In this document: positions 11,101 to 24,100 of the stretch, one piece after another | Layout: every line of letters starts with the position of its first letter | How positions within the stretch are numbered: position 1 is the stretch's first letter | From: Chalara sp. BL73 | Taxonomy: Eukaryota; Ascomycota; Leotiomycetes; Helotiales | Length of the DNA: 64,000 nucleotides | Direction of reading: 5' to 3' | NCBI GenBank assembly: GCA_918026815.1 | Contig: CAKJVC010000149.1 | Location: forward strand, 1-64,000 | The notes under the pieces: model-generated | Databases searched by the model: none | The model's input: the letters and a program-made list of their open reading frames with translations, nothing else | Told to the model about the DNA's origin: nothing | Made by a program: the position numbers and the translations under genes

Positions 11101-14100
11101 CTAGGCGCATAACATGGGGCGGGTAATCTGACTAAAGGGAAGCCAGGGCGTAGGTGTATCGACTGCTAAAGTAAAATGATGGCTGGAAAGCTTTTGCAAT
11201 ACCAGATTCCACTTGGAAGTTTAAAATTGATTTTTATCTTCACAAATTGGTGCCAAGTCTGAGGCTTCTTACGCCGAGTAGCCAGAAATGCTCGTGGAAA
11301 CATAAGTTCAGAGTAAGGTGGTGTAACTCCAGGCTCCTTGAGCATGTCCAATCGTCCGAAAGCTGGTAGGGAAGAAAAGAGATTGGACCCCAGGGAAAGA
11401 AGTGAAACTCTAAATCAACCCTGACCGATTGTCAGCCAGCGAGCGACTCCTTTGACTTTCCACCCCCCGCGGTGCCTGGAGGCTGGAGTCTTGGCGCACA
11501 GATCAGCGGAGTCCAACGGGGGTAAAAATCATAAACACATGATTCGTTTCCGGCTTTTAGGGCCCATGTTCATGCAGGCTTAATATTTGGCTTTGCTTCA
11601 ACATGGATGTGTGGATAATTGTTCCTTTGTTTTTGGGGACGGGGGAATAACCTTCCTCACCATCTGTACAAACCATGCAAATAAAGTAGAATTCCAGGAC
11701 CATTATCCGTTCCTATGCCAAATCATTCAAGCAACGCAAGGCTCCAAAGAAAGCCACGCCGTTGCTAGAGACACGGCAGTTGCTCCTTGTCTTGCAAGTG
11801 TTCTAGAAGGGTGGGACACTAAACCTCCACATTGACTTAGACTGGCCTAGAACCAAGTCGATCTGAAACTCCCTAGAGCCAATTGGATTGGGAAACATTA
11901 TCTGCTCCTCCAAAACGCAGCCATCAAGATCAGTTGTAAACTCAGTACCAAATCATAATGTTTGTGACCACATGCCAGAATGGACAACGTTAATTGAGGA
12001 CCGTGCCCCAAATAAGAAAGATCCCGTCACCAAGCTAGTATCTCCAACTAAATGAGAAGCGATATGCTTTGACTCAGCGGAAAAGCCGTCAGATGCAGTA
12101 AGATTACCATTCCCTGAAGTTGCCTCTCTGTCGTTGTACTATATTCAAAATGGAAAATCTTAACGATTTAGAGCAAGACCCCTGCCCTTGTCGGATTCAG
12201 CACACAACCTGCCATTGAGACGCACCGTGGTTGAGAATTTTTGTGACGTAGGTCGAAAATAAACTGGCTATCGTTTCACTAGTTTAGGCTGTCTTTGTCG
12301 CAAACGCGATACGAGACTTAGCAAGTACCTGAGAACAAACAATGTGTCAGCATATAAAGGACGTGCCAAGAGGACAAAGTGAAGTGGGGAAAGCAAACCT
12401 CTTTCTACGAAGTGAAGTGACAAGTCATTGCCCTTCATGCCATAGAGCAGGCACAAGCAGATTGATGCCTGCTCTGCTGCAGGTTGTGACCCCAATTTGT
12501 CCAATTTTGGTCAAGGCATGGTCGAAGACGACCTTCTTCCAGTCTGTGAGCTAATGCGGATGTGGTATGAGGTAGTGAAGCCGCGAAACTGGTTCAGCGG
12601 TGAGGATTGTAAGTTACTGAATAGGTATCATCCTAGATTAGAACGCGCGTAAGCTCCTCTGCTGGAGTCATAGGTCTCGAAACTTGTGCTAGATCTTTTA
12701 TTATGTGGCAGAATCAACATTGCTTTTGTTAACTAAGAGAGTGAGTGCACAGACACTGTACCCACTCAAGATTAATGTATAAAGCTTTACCTTCCTCCAC
12801 GGCTTCAACACTATCATTCTCAGGAACCATTTCGAAACTCAAATTGTTGAGCCTTCGAAGGATCATCACACACCGTCATCCTGAGTAAATTCCCATAAGA
12901 TTTGACATATCAAGCTCTAATTTCTACTTAGAGATCTCTAACTACGTCAAACTACTGAAAGATAGAGGCTCATATTATCAGCTATTCGACGCTATACCCT
13001 GGTCAAATCTGCCCAGCGCTGGTCGAAGGAACACCGTCTGAAATAGCGCACGCTATAACAATAAATAAGCACATTGATTGAAAGTTCGCTTTTATGATCC
13101 ACAGGGCCATCGAGGGGTTTTAAGACTAACTTCATATCAGAAGCTAGTGCTGTGTTGCGCTGTTTCCGGCAGAGAACATTCGACATTCTAGAAACTATTG
13201 CTACCTAGTGAAAAGCTCATTATACAGGTGCGATAGTGCACACGCCTTTACCATATAGATTGCATACTAATATTTAGCAACAAGCTACCCTTCATTCTTT
13301 GAATCATCATAATGGAAACGCAAATGATTGAGGACGTCAGCAATAGACCGTGTTGTGTGGAAGGCTGCGTAAGTGCGAAAGCACATATATTTCCTCATTC
13401 AATGCTTCATCAATTTTCTTCTCGTTCGATGAAAATTGCAGAAATCATAGAAGGAGAAATCAGATTCCACAAATTTACAAAGTAGAATGCTAACTCCGAA
13501 AAGCAAATGTGGTGGTGGCCCCACACCTGTGAATGATTAGTAGTGTTCGAGATGCACCCCGACAATTCTCATTTAATTATATTACTTAACGTTAATTGAT
13601 CTATTAAGAACAAGAGTTTCAATTTGGTTCATGCTATAAGGCGGTATCTACGTTTTGATAGTGTTGTCCAAATTTGCCATTCAACAAGTAGATGACCTCG
13701 ATGATAGACTTTGATGAGAAAATTAGCGGAGTGCATTGTCAAGACAAGTAACATTTAAGACGTTCCTCATCGAGAGCGGTCCCAAATCTCTTAGTTATGT
13801 GTGGCTTGGCGGAGGCACCACTACCCCCTTTATGTTCGGGATGTTTAGCGTCACATCTTACCCAAGCAACTATAGTCATCAAAATTGGCCATATTCAGCG
13901 CTGTATAGTCATAACATATATATATTTGCTCAGCTCCGTTGTCTGTCTGTAACTGCAGATTAGGAGTTTAGGAGTTTGATCATCTCCCCCAAGAGACGTG
14001 TTCCAACATGCACAATGGTGCCGTGATCATTATTGAAAAGGACTACACTATCCATTATCCACAGTGCTAACCTTCCAACGCCATCAAGAATTGAGAACCT

Positions 14101-14859
14101 ATCGGGTATATGTTTGATATCTTTGTATTGAATGGTGATACAGAGTGAGGCTATAGGTCATACAAAGCACATAATAAAGACTATCTTCTAATATTTTTCT
14201 AGTTTAAATTGCAAATCCTATATCTCCACGAATTCCAGATCATCCAAAGTGAGACCAAACTCACAACACGAGGTGTTTAGTATAATGTCATTGCATTGTG
14301 TATAGAAATGGCCGCTTCATTTCCGCTGGCCCTCTCACGTGACAATCATCTGGGTAAACTTTGCTAGAAGGACTACTTACTTTCTTGCAGCTGCAGCCTC
14401 AATTCCAGTTTTGCTTGGAGCTATGAGCTCAGAGCCTGTTAGCTATCGGTTATGAATAGAATGACTCTGAATCTGTGTCCTCACAGAACACAAACTATTG
14501 CTTACTGTACATCCTGTTGGAACATACCTTGATTTTTATTTCAATTTTCTCTCTCAGCTCAAAATGCCTAGACAAGGCAGATTATATGTGGCCATATGAC
14601 GCGCATACGTGGACAAAAGAAATCACTATGATTTATCATTGGATAGCCTCGTGTTAGGAGGTGTGTCCGAACGTAAACTTCATTCGCCCCAAACATGCAT
14701 GTCTGCATGTAATTCGGTCAGAGCCTCCCCACTTCCCAACATTCAATCGGGCGAGTTGGGCTTCTACAATAAAGTCAGCTGTTGCAGTATGAAACGAACC
14801 ACCTCTTCTTCCATTCTTTTATTCATCAATCCGATCATTGCCATAGAAAACAGTCAGAA
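8179..14859. other. Gene-poor stretch without a supported gene
   Basis: About 6.7 kb in which no open frame exceeds roughly 110 codons and none has recognisable domains. It lies between the arylsulfotransferase relic and the STAND/RNase H junction. I found no terminal repeats, no transposase or reverse-transcriptase motifs and no tandem arrays by eye, though highly decayed transposon copies would be easy to miss. A tiny candidate at 13312 (ATG followed by a GTAAGT donor after 19 codons) is too short to defend. Confidence 0.5.
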
Positions 14860-15000
14860 ATGGCAGATCCTTTCAGTATTGTCGCTGGGGCTGCTGGGAT
14901 TGCAGCAGCTGCAAGCCACGTTTGGAAGACCGCGCGAGCTTTCAAAAGAGATTATCAAAACGCGGAGACTCAGATTTGTCATTCTCGATTTCAGCTGTAG
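14860..15000 (+). pseudogene. N-terminal fragment of a STAND/NLR-type or ankyrin protein
   Basis: The frame opens MADPFSIVAGAAGIAAAASH and continues with a helical KTAR stretch. This is the hallmark start of the fungal N-terminal domain that precedes NACHT, NB-ARC, ankyrin or kinase modules in many fungal STAND-type proteins. It closes after 46 codons with TAG at 14998-15000, and no nucleotide-binding or repeat region follows. Instead the DNA changes over to an RNase H1-like coding sequence in another frame within about 50 bases. It could be the first exon of a small orphan protein, but a recombination remnant is more likely. I recognise the start with good confidence; the type of the lost C-terminal half cannot be told. 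Confidence 0.65.
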
Positions 15001-15463
15001 CTGGAGTCGGTGTTTATTTTGGACCTAACGACCAGAGGTAACTACCGTCACCCATTTTTGATTGTTCAATAGCCGTTGCTTACTTCAACTTAGAAATGTC
15101 TCAGAGCCATTGCAGGGAATACCACAAACAAATCAACGTGCAGAATTGACCGCAGTTCTGAGAGCATTGGAGATAGTTTCACTTACAGAAAACATCCGAA
15201 TTTTTACCGATAGCAACTATTCCATTAGCTGTTCCAGTCTTTGGTATAAGAACTGGCAAAAGAATGGATGGCGGAATTCGAAAGGGGAAGACGTGATGAA
15301 CAGAGACTTGATCGAGTCTATTCGTGAACTGATAGACTCGAGAGATCGCAATGGAGCGAAAACGAACTTTGAATGGGTCAAAGGCCACTCCAATGATCCC
15401 TCAAATGAGGCTGCTGATAGACTTGCGGTTGCTGGCGCTCGCACCGAACGATACTATTTTTGA
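14985..15463 (+). pseudogene. 5'-truncated RNase H1 (ribonuclease H) copy
   Basis: Two exons join cleanly: an upstream piece reading SAVAGVGVYFGPNDQ, an intron 15038-15093 (56 nt, GTAACT to CTTAG), then NVSEPLQGIPQTNQRAELTA onward to TGA at 15461-15463. This matches the cellular RNase H1 catalytic domain, which cleaves RNA in RNA-DNA hybrids. Visible catalytic residues are the Glu in QRAEL, the Asp in FTDSNYS, and His and Asp in VKGHSNDPSNEAADRLA. The first catalytic Asp, normally in a YTDGS strand just before AGVGVYFG, is missing, as is the whole hybrid-binding N-terminal domain. The copy starts inside the relic of a STAND-type gene. The retained intron argues for duplication of genomic DNA rather than a retrocopy. 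It is probably non-functional, though the remaining frame is undamaged. Confidence 0.75.
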
Positions 15464-16619
15464 TTCGGAAGCAACTTGGTGCTAGCTCCCTGTTTGCTTG
15501 TCACACAGATTCTACTCCAGCTCAGCCAACACATTGTTTAACCCGAACCCAAGCATATAGTTCCACCAAATAAGCTGCGGAAATAATGATTCCACTCCAG
15601 AAATTAAGATCGAGATTGCTCATCATCTTACACGGTGTTCCAACCTAACGTCATTCGTCCAGCAAAGCCGTTCATCACTTCTTTTCAATTGCTTTGACCA
15701 GCCAGAGATCACAGCACTGTACGTCACGAATGCATAAAGATATTTTCTGGTCAAGGGATCAATTTTTGGCAGAGTCATCGGCATCCATGCTTATATATGG
15801 GTTGAATGACTAACCATCGGCTTCAGTTGGCTATATGCACGAGCAGGTGGTTTTGCATGGAGGTGCAAGGAGAGTTATAACGGAGATACCCATTTCACTC
15901 ATCTCATGAAGCTTGTTATTTCTAAGTATGCGGAGTTCAGAGGCGCATCTTCAGGGGTGTATAGGTCGTTAGGACCATGTATTCTATGAGGTTTAGGAAT
16001 CGTCCATAGCACTAGACCGGCCCAGTATACATGTGAATAATGCCACGTATCTAGCATATCTCTCTGTCACAGGCGTTGACCGTTCGTACGGTGTGTATCT
16101 TAATTTTTGAGTTCCTCGTCATGAAGGAACGACTGAGGAGTCCACGTTTGCCATTCACCTATCCTGCTGGGCATGCCGAGTCAGCGCCTGACTGGGGTGC
16201 GCCCATGCATAACTTTGTGTTGCCAAGCAGCGATAAGAACAGATAGCGATAACGAAGATCAGTCCCCCACCTTGGATTGGACTAGACTACACTCTCATTA
16301 GACGCAAACCCTATTTCACAAATATTTGTTTGGTCAAACCCCTGACACCTGCTTCTGATTGTAAACTCCTTCTTTACAGATCGGAACCTGTAAGCAATTC
16401 TGTTTGCTACGTGTGCAAATCGAAGACTCTGCATACTCTTGTTTTCATAAGGCCCTCAAAGTGGCGGTCCAAGTGATCACGCTCGGCTCTGTGTACATCT
16501 TTCCAAATGATTCAATAACATCAAGCCCACCTTCCCCTAACGTGCAAGTCTTGCTTGTACACAAGATCCCAAACAGCGCAGGTGTTACCTGACAGGCAGC
16601 GGTGAAGCAGTCTTGAAAT
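15464..16619. other. Intergenic region upstream of the Na+/H+ antiporter
   Basis: About 1.15 kb with no supported gene. It should contain the antiporter promoter. No repeats or remnants were recognised. Confidence 0.5.
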
Positions 16620-18455
16620 ATGCCTACCTTAGCTGTCACTAACTTTAATGTATGTCAATACGATCGCAAGCATACTTCGACTAATATGAATAGATCGTTT
16701 GCTCCGTGCTTGGAGGCTTTATAACCCTCTTCGGACTCGTCTCATACCTATTTAAAGAGAAGTTCTATCTTTCTGAAGCCTGTGGGTTCACCGCCATATT
16801 ACATGCTTTCTTTCAGCTAATAGATACCATTGTAGTGATATCACTTCTCGCAGGCGTCACCTTTTCTCCCCACGCAACCAATTTCGTCAGGCCTCTTGAG
16901 TATACTGGCTCGCAGTCAAATCTCAATGCGGTTACCTTATATTTTAGCAGGCTTGTGTTAGGTGTACAGCTTGTCCTGGCAGGAGTCCAGCTCCCGAGTC
17001 GCTACCTCAAGACAGAATGGAAAGCACTTGCCTTATTGCTGGGTCCTATAATGACGCTCATGTGGGTTGCAAGTAGCCTCTTAATCTGGGCCCTAGTTCC
17101 GAACCTGCCGTACGTCCATGCACTTGCAATAGCGGCTTGCGTAACCCCGACAGATCCTGTTCTTTCCAACAGTATTGTGAAAGGCAAGTTCGCGGACAAG
17201 AACGTGCCAAAAGATTTGCAGAAGATCATCATTGCAGAATCAGGTGCCAATGATGGGCTGGGCTATCCATTTCTGTTTATTGCGCTCTACCTCATCAAAT
17301 ATACAGGTCATGGTGGACTAGGACAGCATGGAGGTGCAGGGAAGGCTATGGAGTTATGGTTCGGTGAGACTTGGGGATATGTTATCATACTCAGTGTCGT
17401 GTACGGGGCTGTTGTAGGATGGGGTGCGAAGGAACTTCTACACTGGGCAGAGGAGAGGAAATTTGTAGACCGAGAAAGCTTCTTGGTCTTTGCAATTACT
17501 CTTTCCTTATTCATCATTGGCACCTGCGGCATGTTGGGTAGTGACGATGTGCTGGCATGTTTCATTGCTGGGAATGCTTTTACATGGGATGACTGGTTTC
17601 GCCTTCAGACTTTGGATGATTCTCTACAACCGACAATCGATATGTTGCTCAATCTGTCAATTTTCATATGGTTTGGGGCTGTTTGTCCATGGTCTTTGTT
17701 TGGAGACAACGAGATTATACCCGTATATCGGCTTATTGCCCTCGGCGTACTGATACTGTTGTTCAGGTAAGCAAGTAGTACCTCTCAGTTTAACCAATTT
17801 TAACCTATACCTAGACGTCTTCCTGTTGTATTCGCCTTCCATAGGTATATCCACCAGATTGAAGAGAAACGCCAGGCAATATTCGTTGGTTTCTTTGGCC
17901 CCATTGGCGTATCGGCCATCTTCTATCTTTATGTTAGTCTCGAATTTCTCGAGACTATAAAAGTGGACGGAATCGTGCGCGAAGATGCCGAGAAGCTTGG
18001 AGAGGCTATGATGATAATTGTTTGGTTCCTTGCTATCTGCAGCATCGTATGTCCTCCTAAACACTTCCAGCATAGCACATCTAACATAACAGATCGTTCA
18101 TGGTCTCTCTGTCCCCTTAGGCAAACTAGGTTTCTTTCTCCCACGTACATTATCTAGAGCATTTTCGCACAACTCCGACGATGAGCATGAATCTTTCCCA
18201 GTCAGAAATTTTAGGGCCTCCACCATAACTGTGCTCCGGGAGAGAAGACGCAGGAATAGTACGTCTGGCCGGACGACGCCTGTTGTGGGTCAAGGGACAA
18301 CAAGCCCTCGTTCCGCTACTGCGTTCAGAAGCGAGGAATCAGCTGATATTGAGCCTGGCACGCCACCGCTTGTGGCTAGCTCGAGGACTATCAAGTTTCC
18401 TGACGAGCCGTTGCCGGCGCAGTTATCCCTCGATCAGAGTGGACGACGAGTTTGA
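16620..18455 (+). CDS. nha1: Plasma-membrane Na+(K+)/H+ antiporter, Nha1 family
   Basis: Five exons: 16620-16649, 16694-16781, 16836-17766, 17815-18046 and 18093-18455, giving 547 residues. All four introns are short (44, 54, 48 and 46 nt) and restore frame. The protein begins MPTLAVTNFNIVCSVLGGF and has the multi-span core of monovalent cation/proton antiporters, including ACVTPTDPVLSNSIVKGKFA, ESGANDGLGYP around residue 175 (the paired polar/acidic site of the family) and FLVFAITLSLFIIGTCG. After the last span it keeps the conserved tail start IVHGLSVPLGKLGFFLPRTL, then a short Ser/Thr-rich tail. It exports Na+, K+ or Li+ in exchange for H+ at the cell surface, supporting salt tolerance and pH balance. 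The tail is much shorter than in yeast Nha1 (about 985 residues), as is common in filamentous fungi. Intron 2 is a multiple of three without a stop, so its retention would still yield an open frame. Confidence 0.93.
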
Positions 18456-21142
18456 AACTACTGGAAGATATCGGAACAAAGATATATAGATAAACATGGG
18501 TAGACGGACGGCTAAGTCTTCTGAGGATAGGTTGGCTGCCAAGGATTAGGGGATGGTATGGAAGAGATGCAGAGATGACTAAATTGAAGATGATGTTTCC
18601 GTTTTAGTTGCACCACTTAACTCCTGTTTGGGTTACATCATATAAAGAAGACCCTGCATGATGCATGAGCTCCCTGGTTCCGTTATCTGTCACTTGCATA
18701 TTGGTTAAGCCGCAATTCTACCGTCATATCGTCCTCCTTACACCTGCCTCCTGGGAAAGGTGTGGCAGCCAAGGTGTGGTCGTAAGTTGGTATTCACCAT
18801 AATTGTGATGGATCGCCAATAATCGAGGTTTTTAGTCGGGAACGCAGCTCTAGTAGATAATCTAGTTGAGCGACTGTTCCCTAGTCCGGATAAATTCTCT
18901 CTAGTGAGGGAACGCATGTATGTATAGGTATTCGCTTACGGAAATAATGCATGCTTTGGCCATGAGGTTCACTTTTTCGAAGAATTTGGGCTATGGAGAG
19001 AGGCTCCATTAGTTGGGGGATACATCGTCTCTTGCTGCGATGCATTATTGAACTTTGTCACATAGGAATTGCTAGACTTTTCCGTGGTTGGTTCTGTAAA
19101 TGCGAAAACGGATGAAGGTTAATCATCTTTCAGACATTTTGATGCAACGCCATCAGGTTACAGCCAGTTACATGTTAAGATGCAAGATGGATTTTCGAGC
19201 TTGGTAGCTTCTCGACATGGTTTAAAGCAAGGAGGACACCTCCGTGCAGACAACGTTCGATAAAAGAATGGAGCAAGACTAGTGAGCTGCTGTCAAACAG
19301 AATTGCGCCCAAAAAATCCCCAGAGTTTTGATGGTCTGTCAAGATGCTATTGATAAAAACCCACTTCGGGTAGACTTGAAAATTGCCAAAGAGATAGGGC
19401 TAGCATTTGTTTACGCGGTCCAGACCAGGTGGAGGAGCGCCTTTCGAGTTTATTTCCTGCTATACTCCACAATTTTTTTTTTTTTGCCTCATCGCTATCT
19501 AATGCTCGATAGCTTTGCGTCGGCATCAGTTTGTCGGCTTGATTCGTCACTGGTTGAGATACGTAAAACCACCGACGAACCGGGCCGTCAATAAGTCTGA
19601 AGGGACGGGTACCCGATGGTGTTTGACGAGCCGAGACCGGCTTGTTAAAAAAATGTTGTGACCTCTTAACTCAACAGGATTAGAATACAGATACGAAGTT
19701 AGGTGGGCTGGGTTTTGGCGATGATGTGCCTCCGTGTCCTCCACCCCCTCCCCCCGTGGGAAACTAAAATTGGCCACTACTGTATAGTACGCGCATTCCC
19801 TAGAGCCTGGGTGTTATAGTGTTTTTTTTTTCAAGGAGTATGCAAAACGGCGAGCATTCCAGCGGGTCGGGGGGCGCCATTAATGCGCCGGTTAACGACG
19901 ACCGAAAGCAAGAAAATTGGTAAGAGGAACCGCGAAATGACTTCATTCCCACCACCCACCCCCCCATCTATGCTGGCCCCTCCCTATAGTGGTGGGCATG
20001 CGCTTTTTATTTCATGATCGGTAGATTTAGGAAGATGCTTTACCCATTTAGATCGGAGAAAAGGTTGAGGTTGGCGGGTTTACGTGTACCCAGCCTGGCG
20101 AGGCTGGGCTACAGGTGTAGGTGCAGGTTAGATGCAGGTTAGGTGCAGGGCAGGACGGTGATAGACAGTGGTAGTGCCTTTGGTATTGATCGGGATCTGG
20201 TTTTTGATGGATGGTATACAATATCGTATAGTATAGTATAGCATCTGCGTATGTAAAATTACTTTGGGTCTTTTTGAGCCACACAAGCCTCCATTTCATG
20301 CTTCCGTTTTACATTTCACTTCCAGTCAAAATTAATAACCCCCTTTTCACTTAACCTTCCGAAGATACTCACGATTCAAATTCTTCTTTTGAGGCGAAAC
20401 ATAATATTATAGAATTAGCCACCCATTTCAAGTATAAAAAAGGGACAGGGACCAATCCCTTCCCTCCCTAGCCGAGTCTTGCTTGGGAAAACTCGTGCAA
20501 GTTGGAGGGCCTGACCAATCAGCAATCAGTAAATTCACACCTATCCAATCGTATGTCACTGCTGTGCTGGAGTTGTAGACCCGGGTGGGTCATTCAAAGA
20601 CACGGGCCTTTTGAACCACAGAAAAGCCCGTTCAAGGGTCTCACACTCATAACCCACACCCTCTCTCTACTGTATTCTCTCTCTCGCTTGCAGGCACGTT
20701 TGCTGAGTAGGTGACAACGACCAGACTAGACCACCACCCAGACTCTTCCTCCCCCTTTGGCACACGAGTCTACACTAAACACTCGAAAAAAATAAGGGCC
20801 ACCATTCCCTCATTCCAGCAACCTCAGTAACGCCGTCTTTTGCTGTATCGCGAGTAACGACGGCCGGGTCGTCCTAGGCACTCTCCTCAACGGCGGTGAC
20901 GAGTACTCTTGCCTAGTGACACCGAACCCACCCCCGACCTATCTATAATCGACCGACGAGGTACAGGCAGCTTCATCAACCACATTCCGGCGTGTCTTAA
21001 ATCATTTGTGTCATTCGGATGAGAGGGGGGGGCGTGGGGCTGCGAAATTTGGTGGACGTGAACGAACACGCCTGCGATCGTGAAGTTTGGCCAGCAAGAC
21101 CTCAATTGTTCCAAAGAGACGCTCGTTCTTGCCGACCAGGTC
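18456..21142. other. Long upstream region of the Spt23/Mga2-like gene
   Basis: About 2.7 kb without a supported gene. It includes the antiporter 3' end and, from about 20.4 kb, features of a long leader: a TATA-like stretch near 20433, CT-rich tracts at 20655-20695, and an AG-ending pyrimidine tract near 20693 that could be a 5'-UTR intron acceptor. Short GTATA repeats lie near 20222-20240. Small open frames upstream of the ATG at 21143 might act as uORFs. Confidence 0.45.
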
Positions 21143-24100
21143 ATGCCGCAGTCAACAGACCCATGGCTTCCGGCCGGGGCGCAATTTGACGACGACTCGA
21201 GCATGGGAGACACATTCGACTTTAACGACTACCTGACTGATGTGCCAGATGCGGGCGACAATTACCTTGATTTAAATGCCAACTTCCCCGGATTGAAATC
21301 CCCAAATCCATATCAGAACACCTTATATACTACAAAAGCTCTATCTGATGGGGCAGATCTGCAGGACTCGTCTCCTTCAGCTCCATCTCCAACAGAATCA
21401 TATCAGGAATCCTCATCTGGTTCGTCAACTAGATACAAGCGCAAGACGAGCGCGGATTCCTCGCGGTCGGCGTTGACCGGGACAGACCTTGCCACAGTTG
21501 GCATGAACGAAACTTTATGGCGTTCCCAAGAGGGAGAGATCGATACAAGGATGGATGATGCCGAACCGTTGCTTGTAAGCCCCTCTCAGCTGGGAAACTA
21601 TGACGCCTCGGAAAGCTTCGACCAATTTTTGAATTATGACAATCTTGCCGATAGTCCAGCTCAACCTCCAGTCGCGGCCCTAAATTCCACGTCAAGAAGA
21701 GCACCCGTCTTAAAGACCGAGCCTGACGCCAAAAAGGTGCCATTTACAGTACCAAAACCCAGAACTCATAGTAAGAAGGTAAGTTAGAATATATACTCTT
21801 GGTTTGCCACCGCTAATGAACCGCAACAGCAGCAGACTAATCCCCAGGCAAAGCGCGCCTTGATCAGTGAAGATCTTGGAGAAACATCTCCATGCGCCAT
21901 CTATAGCCACGAATCCTCTCCTATACCATCTCACAACAATGTATCATCTCCGGGGACGGTCTATAATCAGAACATATCGCATTCAGCCGTGCCACAAATG
22001 CCACTGCCATTTGACTATGTTCCAAATGGAGGCCAGTGGATAACCCGAATTGGGGACATGAATAATGGATATGCATCGCAGACCTTGCAGGCTATATCAC
22101 AACCAAATGGCTTGCAAAATGCCGGACCAGCGAAGCCTATATTACATATCCACCCGATACCCTTAAAAACACGCGTCGAAACTCAAATTCCAATCAAAAT
22201 GACATTGTATCCAATGCCTCCCGGGGTCACAAAACTGCTCCTTCCACTTCAGAGTATATCAAAACCGAAATTGTTTGCCAAACCACCTCCACAACGCGAT
22301 GCTACTACATTGATACTAGAAACTGCTTTAGTTTGCCGCAGTGCTATGAAATTTGACCATCTCAAAAGGCGTGCATTAGAAAAAGCTGCGTTAGGAACAA
22401 CGACTAGTCCAAACGGGAACCCGTCTGACAGCTCGGATGAGGAGAAGGAGGAGGACGAGGACAAGCCACTCAAGGGCGGGGAAGTGAGAATCTGCAAAGG
22501 TTGCATTGATCGAGAGAATAAAAGAGCAGCAAGAAAGAAAATCAAGAAAGCAGAAGAAGAAGCTGAATGGTCCAAATACGAAGAGAAGCGGATCATCGTC
22601 TTCAATACCAATGAGGTCAAGGAGTGGCAGCTGCCAACAGTAGCAACAAGCATCCCAGATCATGCTCGAGGCAGGTCTTTTGAATTCCCTGATGGAGCAA
22701 TGCAAATTGATGCGCCTATGCGTATTGCATGCTATTGTAGACATCATAACGAGAAGTCCGGGTTTCAGGTCATCTTCACAATTAAAGACCATCAGGGTCG
22801 AGTTATAGCTCAACAACTGTCGGATCCAATCATGGTTACAGATGACCATAAAACTCATCCGGCACCCGATTTCGCAGGTTCGATTGAGGCTGGTCCTGGC
22901 ACAAGCCTGTCGCCTGAATTTGGAGGTCTGCCTATGGATCCCACCTTCCATAACCCCTATACCCAACCTTCGTTTCCTGCCGGCACAGACTTATCTGGTC
23001 TTCAAGGTGTCCATGTTTCGCAGCAGTTTCCCTTAAGCTTTCCTGGATCTCAAGCCTCCTCTGCCGCTCCAACGCCTCGTACTTTTTCTCGACAGACAAC
23101 TCCTTCTGGAACCACAGGCCCGGCAACGAAAAAGAGGAAGTCCAGCGGCAAGATCCCACCTGGTCTAACAATGACAAACATTGGCGAAAACAACTTACCG
23201 TCAGAAAACCTGGATGCAGGCCCTGCGACGACTACATCTCCATACGCACAAAGTAACATGAATCCATTCTCGGCAATCCCACAATCGCATTTTGGGCAAA
23301 TCTCGGCGATTGCGCCACATCAACCCCCACAATACAACGCTGGGTCTTCGTCGCCTGGAAACGATGGCTCGCTCTTCACTAACGCCCATCGTTCCCAATC
23401 TATGGATAATATAGGCCTGCGTCATATAGGATCTACGTCAAGCTCTACTCGTCCAAGCCGTGCTACAAGCCCTGCCATGCAGAGTAATGCCTCAGCTTAC
23501 CAGCTACCGCAAACTCCAAATCCTGCGTCATTCACCCAAACAGTTTCCCCTGTCGCATCTAATACACAGGGTCCAGTCAACCCTCCACGTCCGCCACCCA
23601 TCATCAATAAAGTCATTCCATGCGAAGGCCCAGTAAACGGCAACGTTGAAGTAACGATCCTCGGTAGTGGATTCTCTCAAGGAATGGAAGTGATGTTTGG
23701 AAATCACTTAGCAACAACAACTACATTTTGGAGCGAAAACTCGCTAGTTTGCTTGGTACCCCCAGCTGCAAGTCCTGGTCTTGTGCCGATTTCCTTCAGA
23801 TCGAGACAACAACAGCAACAAGGGAATCACCTACCCCCGGTACTGTTTAGATATGTCGGAACGGATGAGAACGAGATCATGAGACACGCGCTTCAGGTTC
23901 TATCAGAAAAGATGAACTCTGGCAACATACACGATGTTCGTGATATCGCTCACAGAATCATCAACAATCAGTTGCCTTGGGCCTCGTCAACCGGAGGTCA
24001 GGGCGGCTCAGGCTTCAATACAGCCGCCGGTTTCGACGTGGAACTCGCACTTATAAAATGTCTCGAGCTTATAGATCTTGATGATAGCCGGAAAATGCCT

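Noticed and set aside
13312..13490. Mini-gene: ATG, 19 codons with two adjacent Cys, GTAAGT donor and a TTGCAG acceptor
   Set aside because: The spliced product would be only about 21 residues and has no match I know; insufficient evidence.
22391..22966. 191-codon minus-strand frame within the Spt23/Mga2-like gene
   Set aside because: Antisense to a well-supported conserved coding exon.
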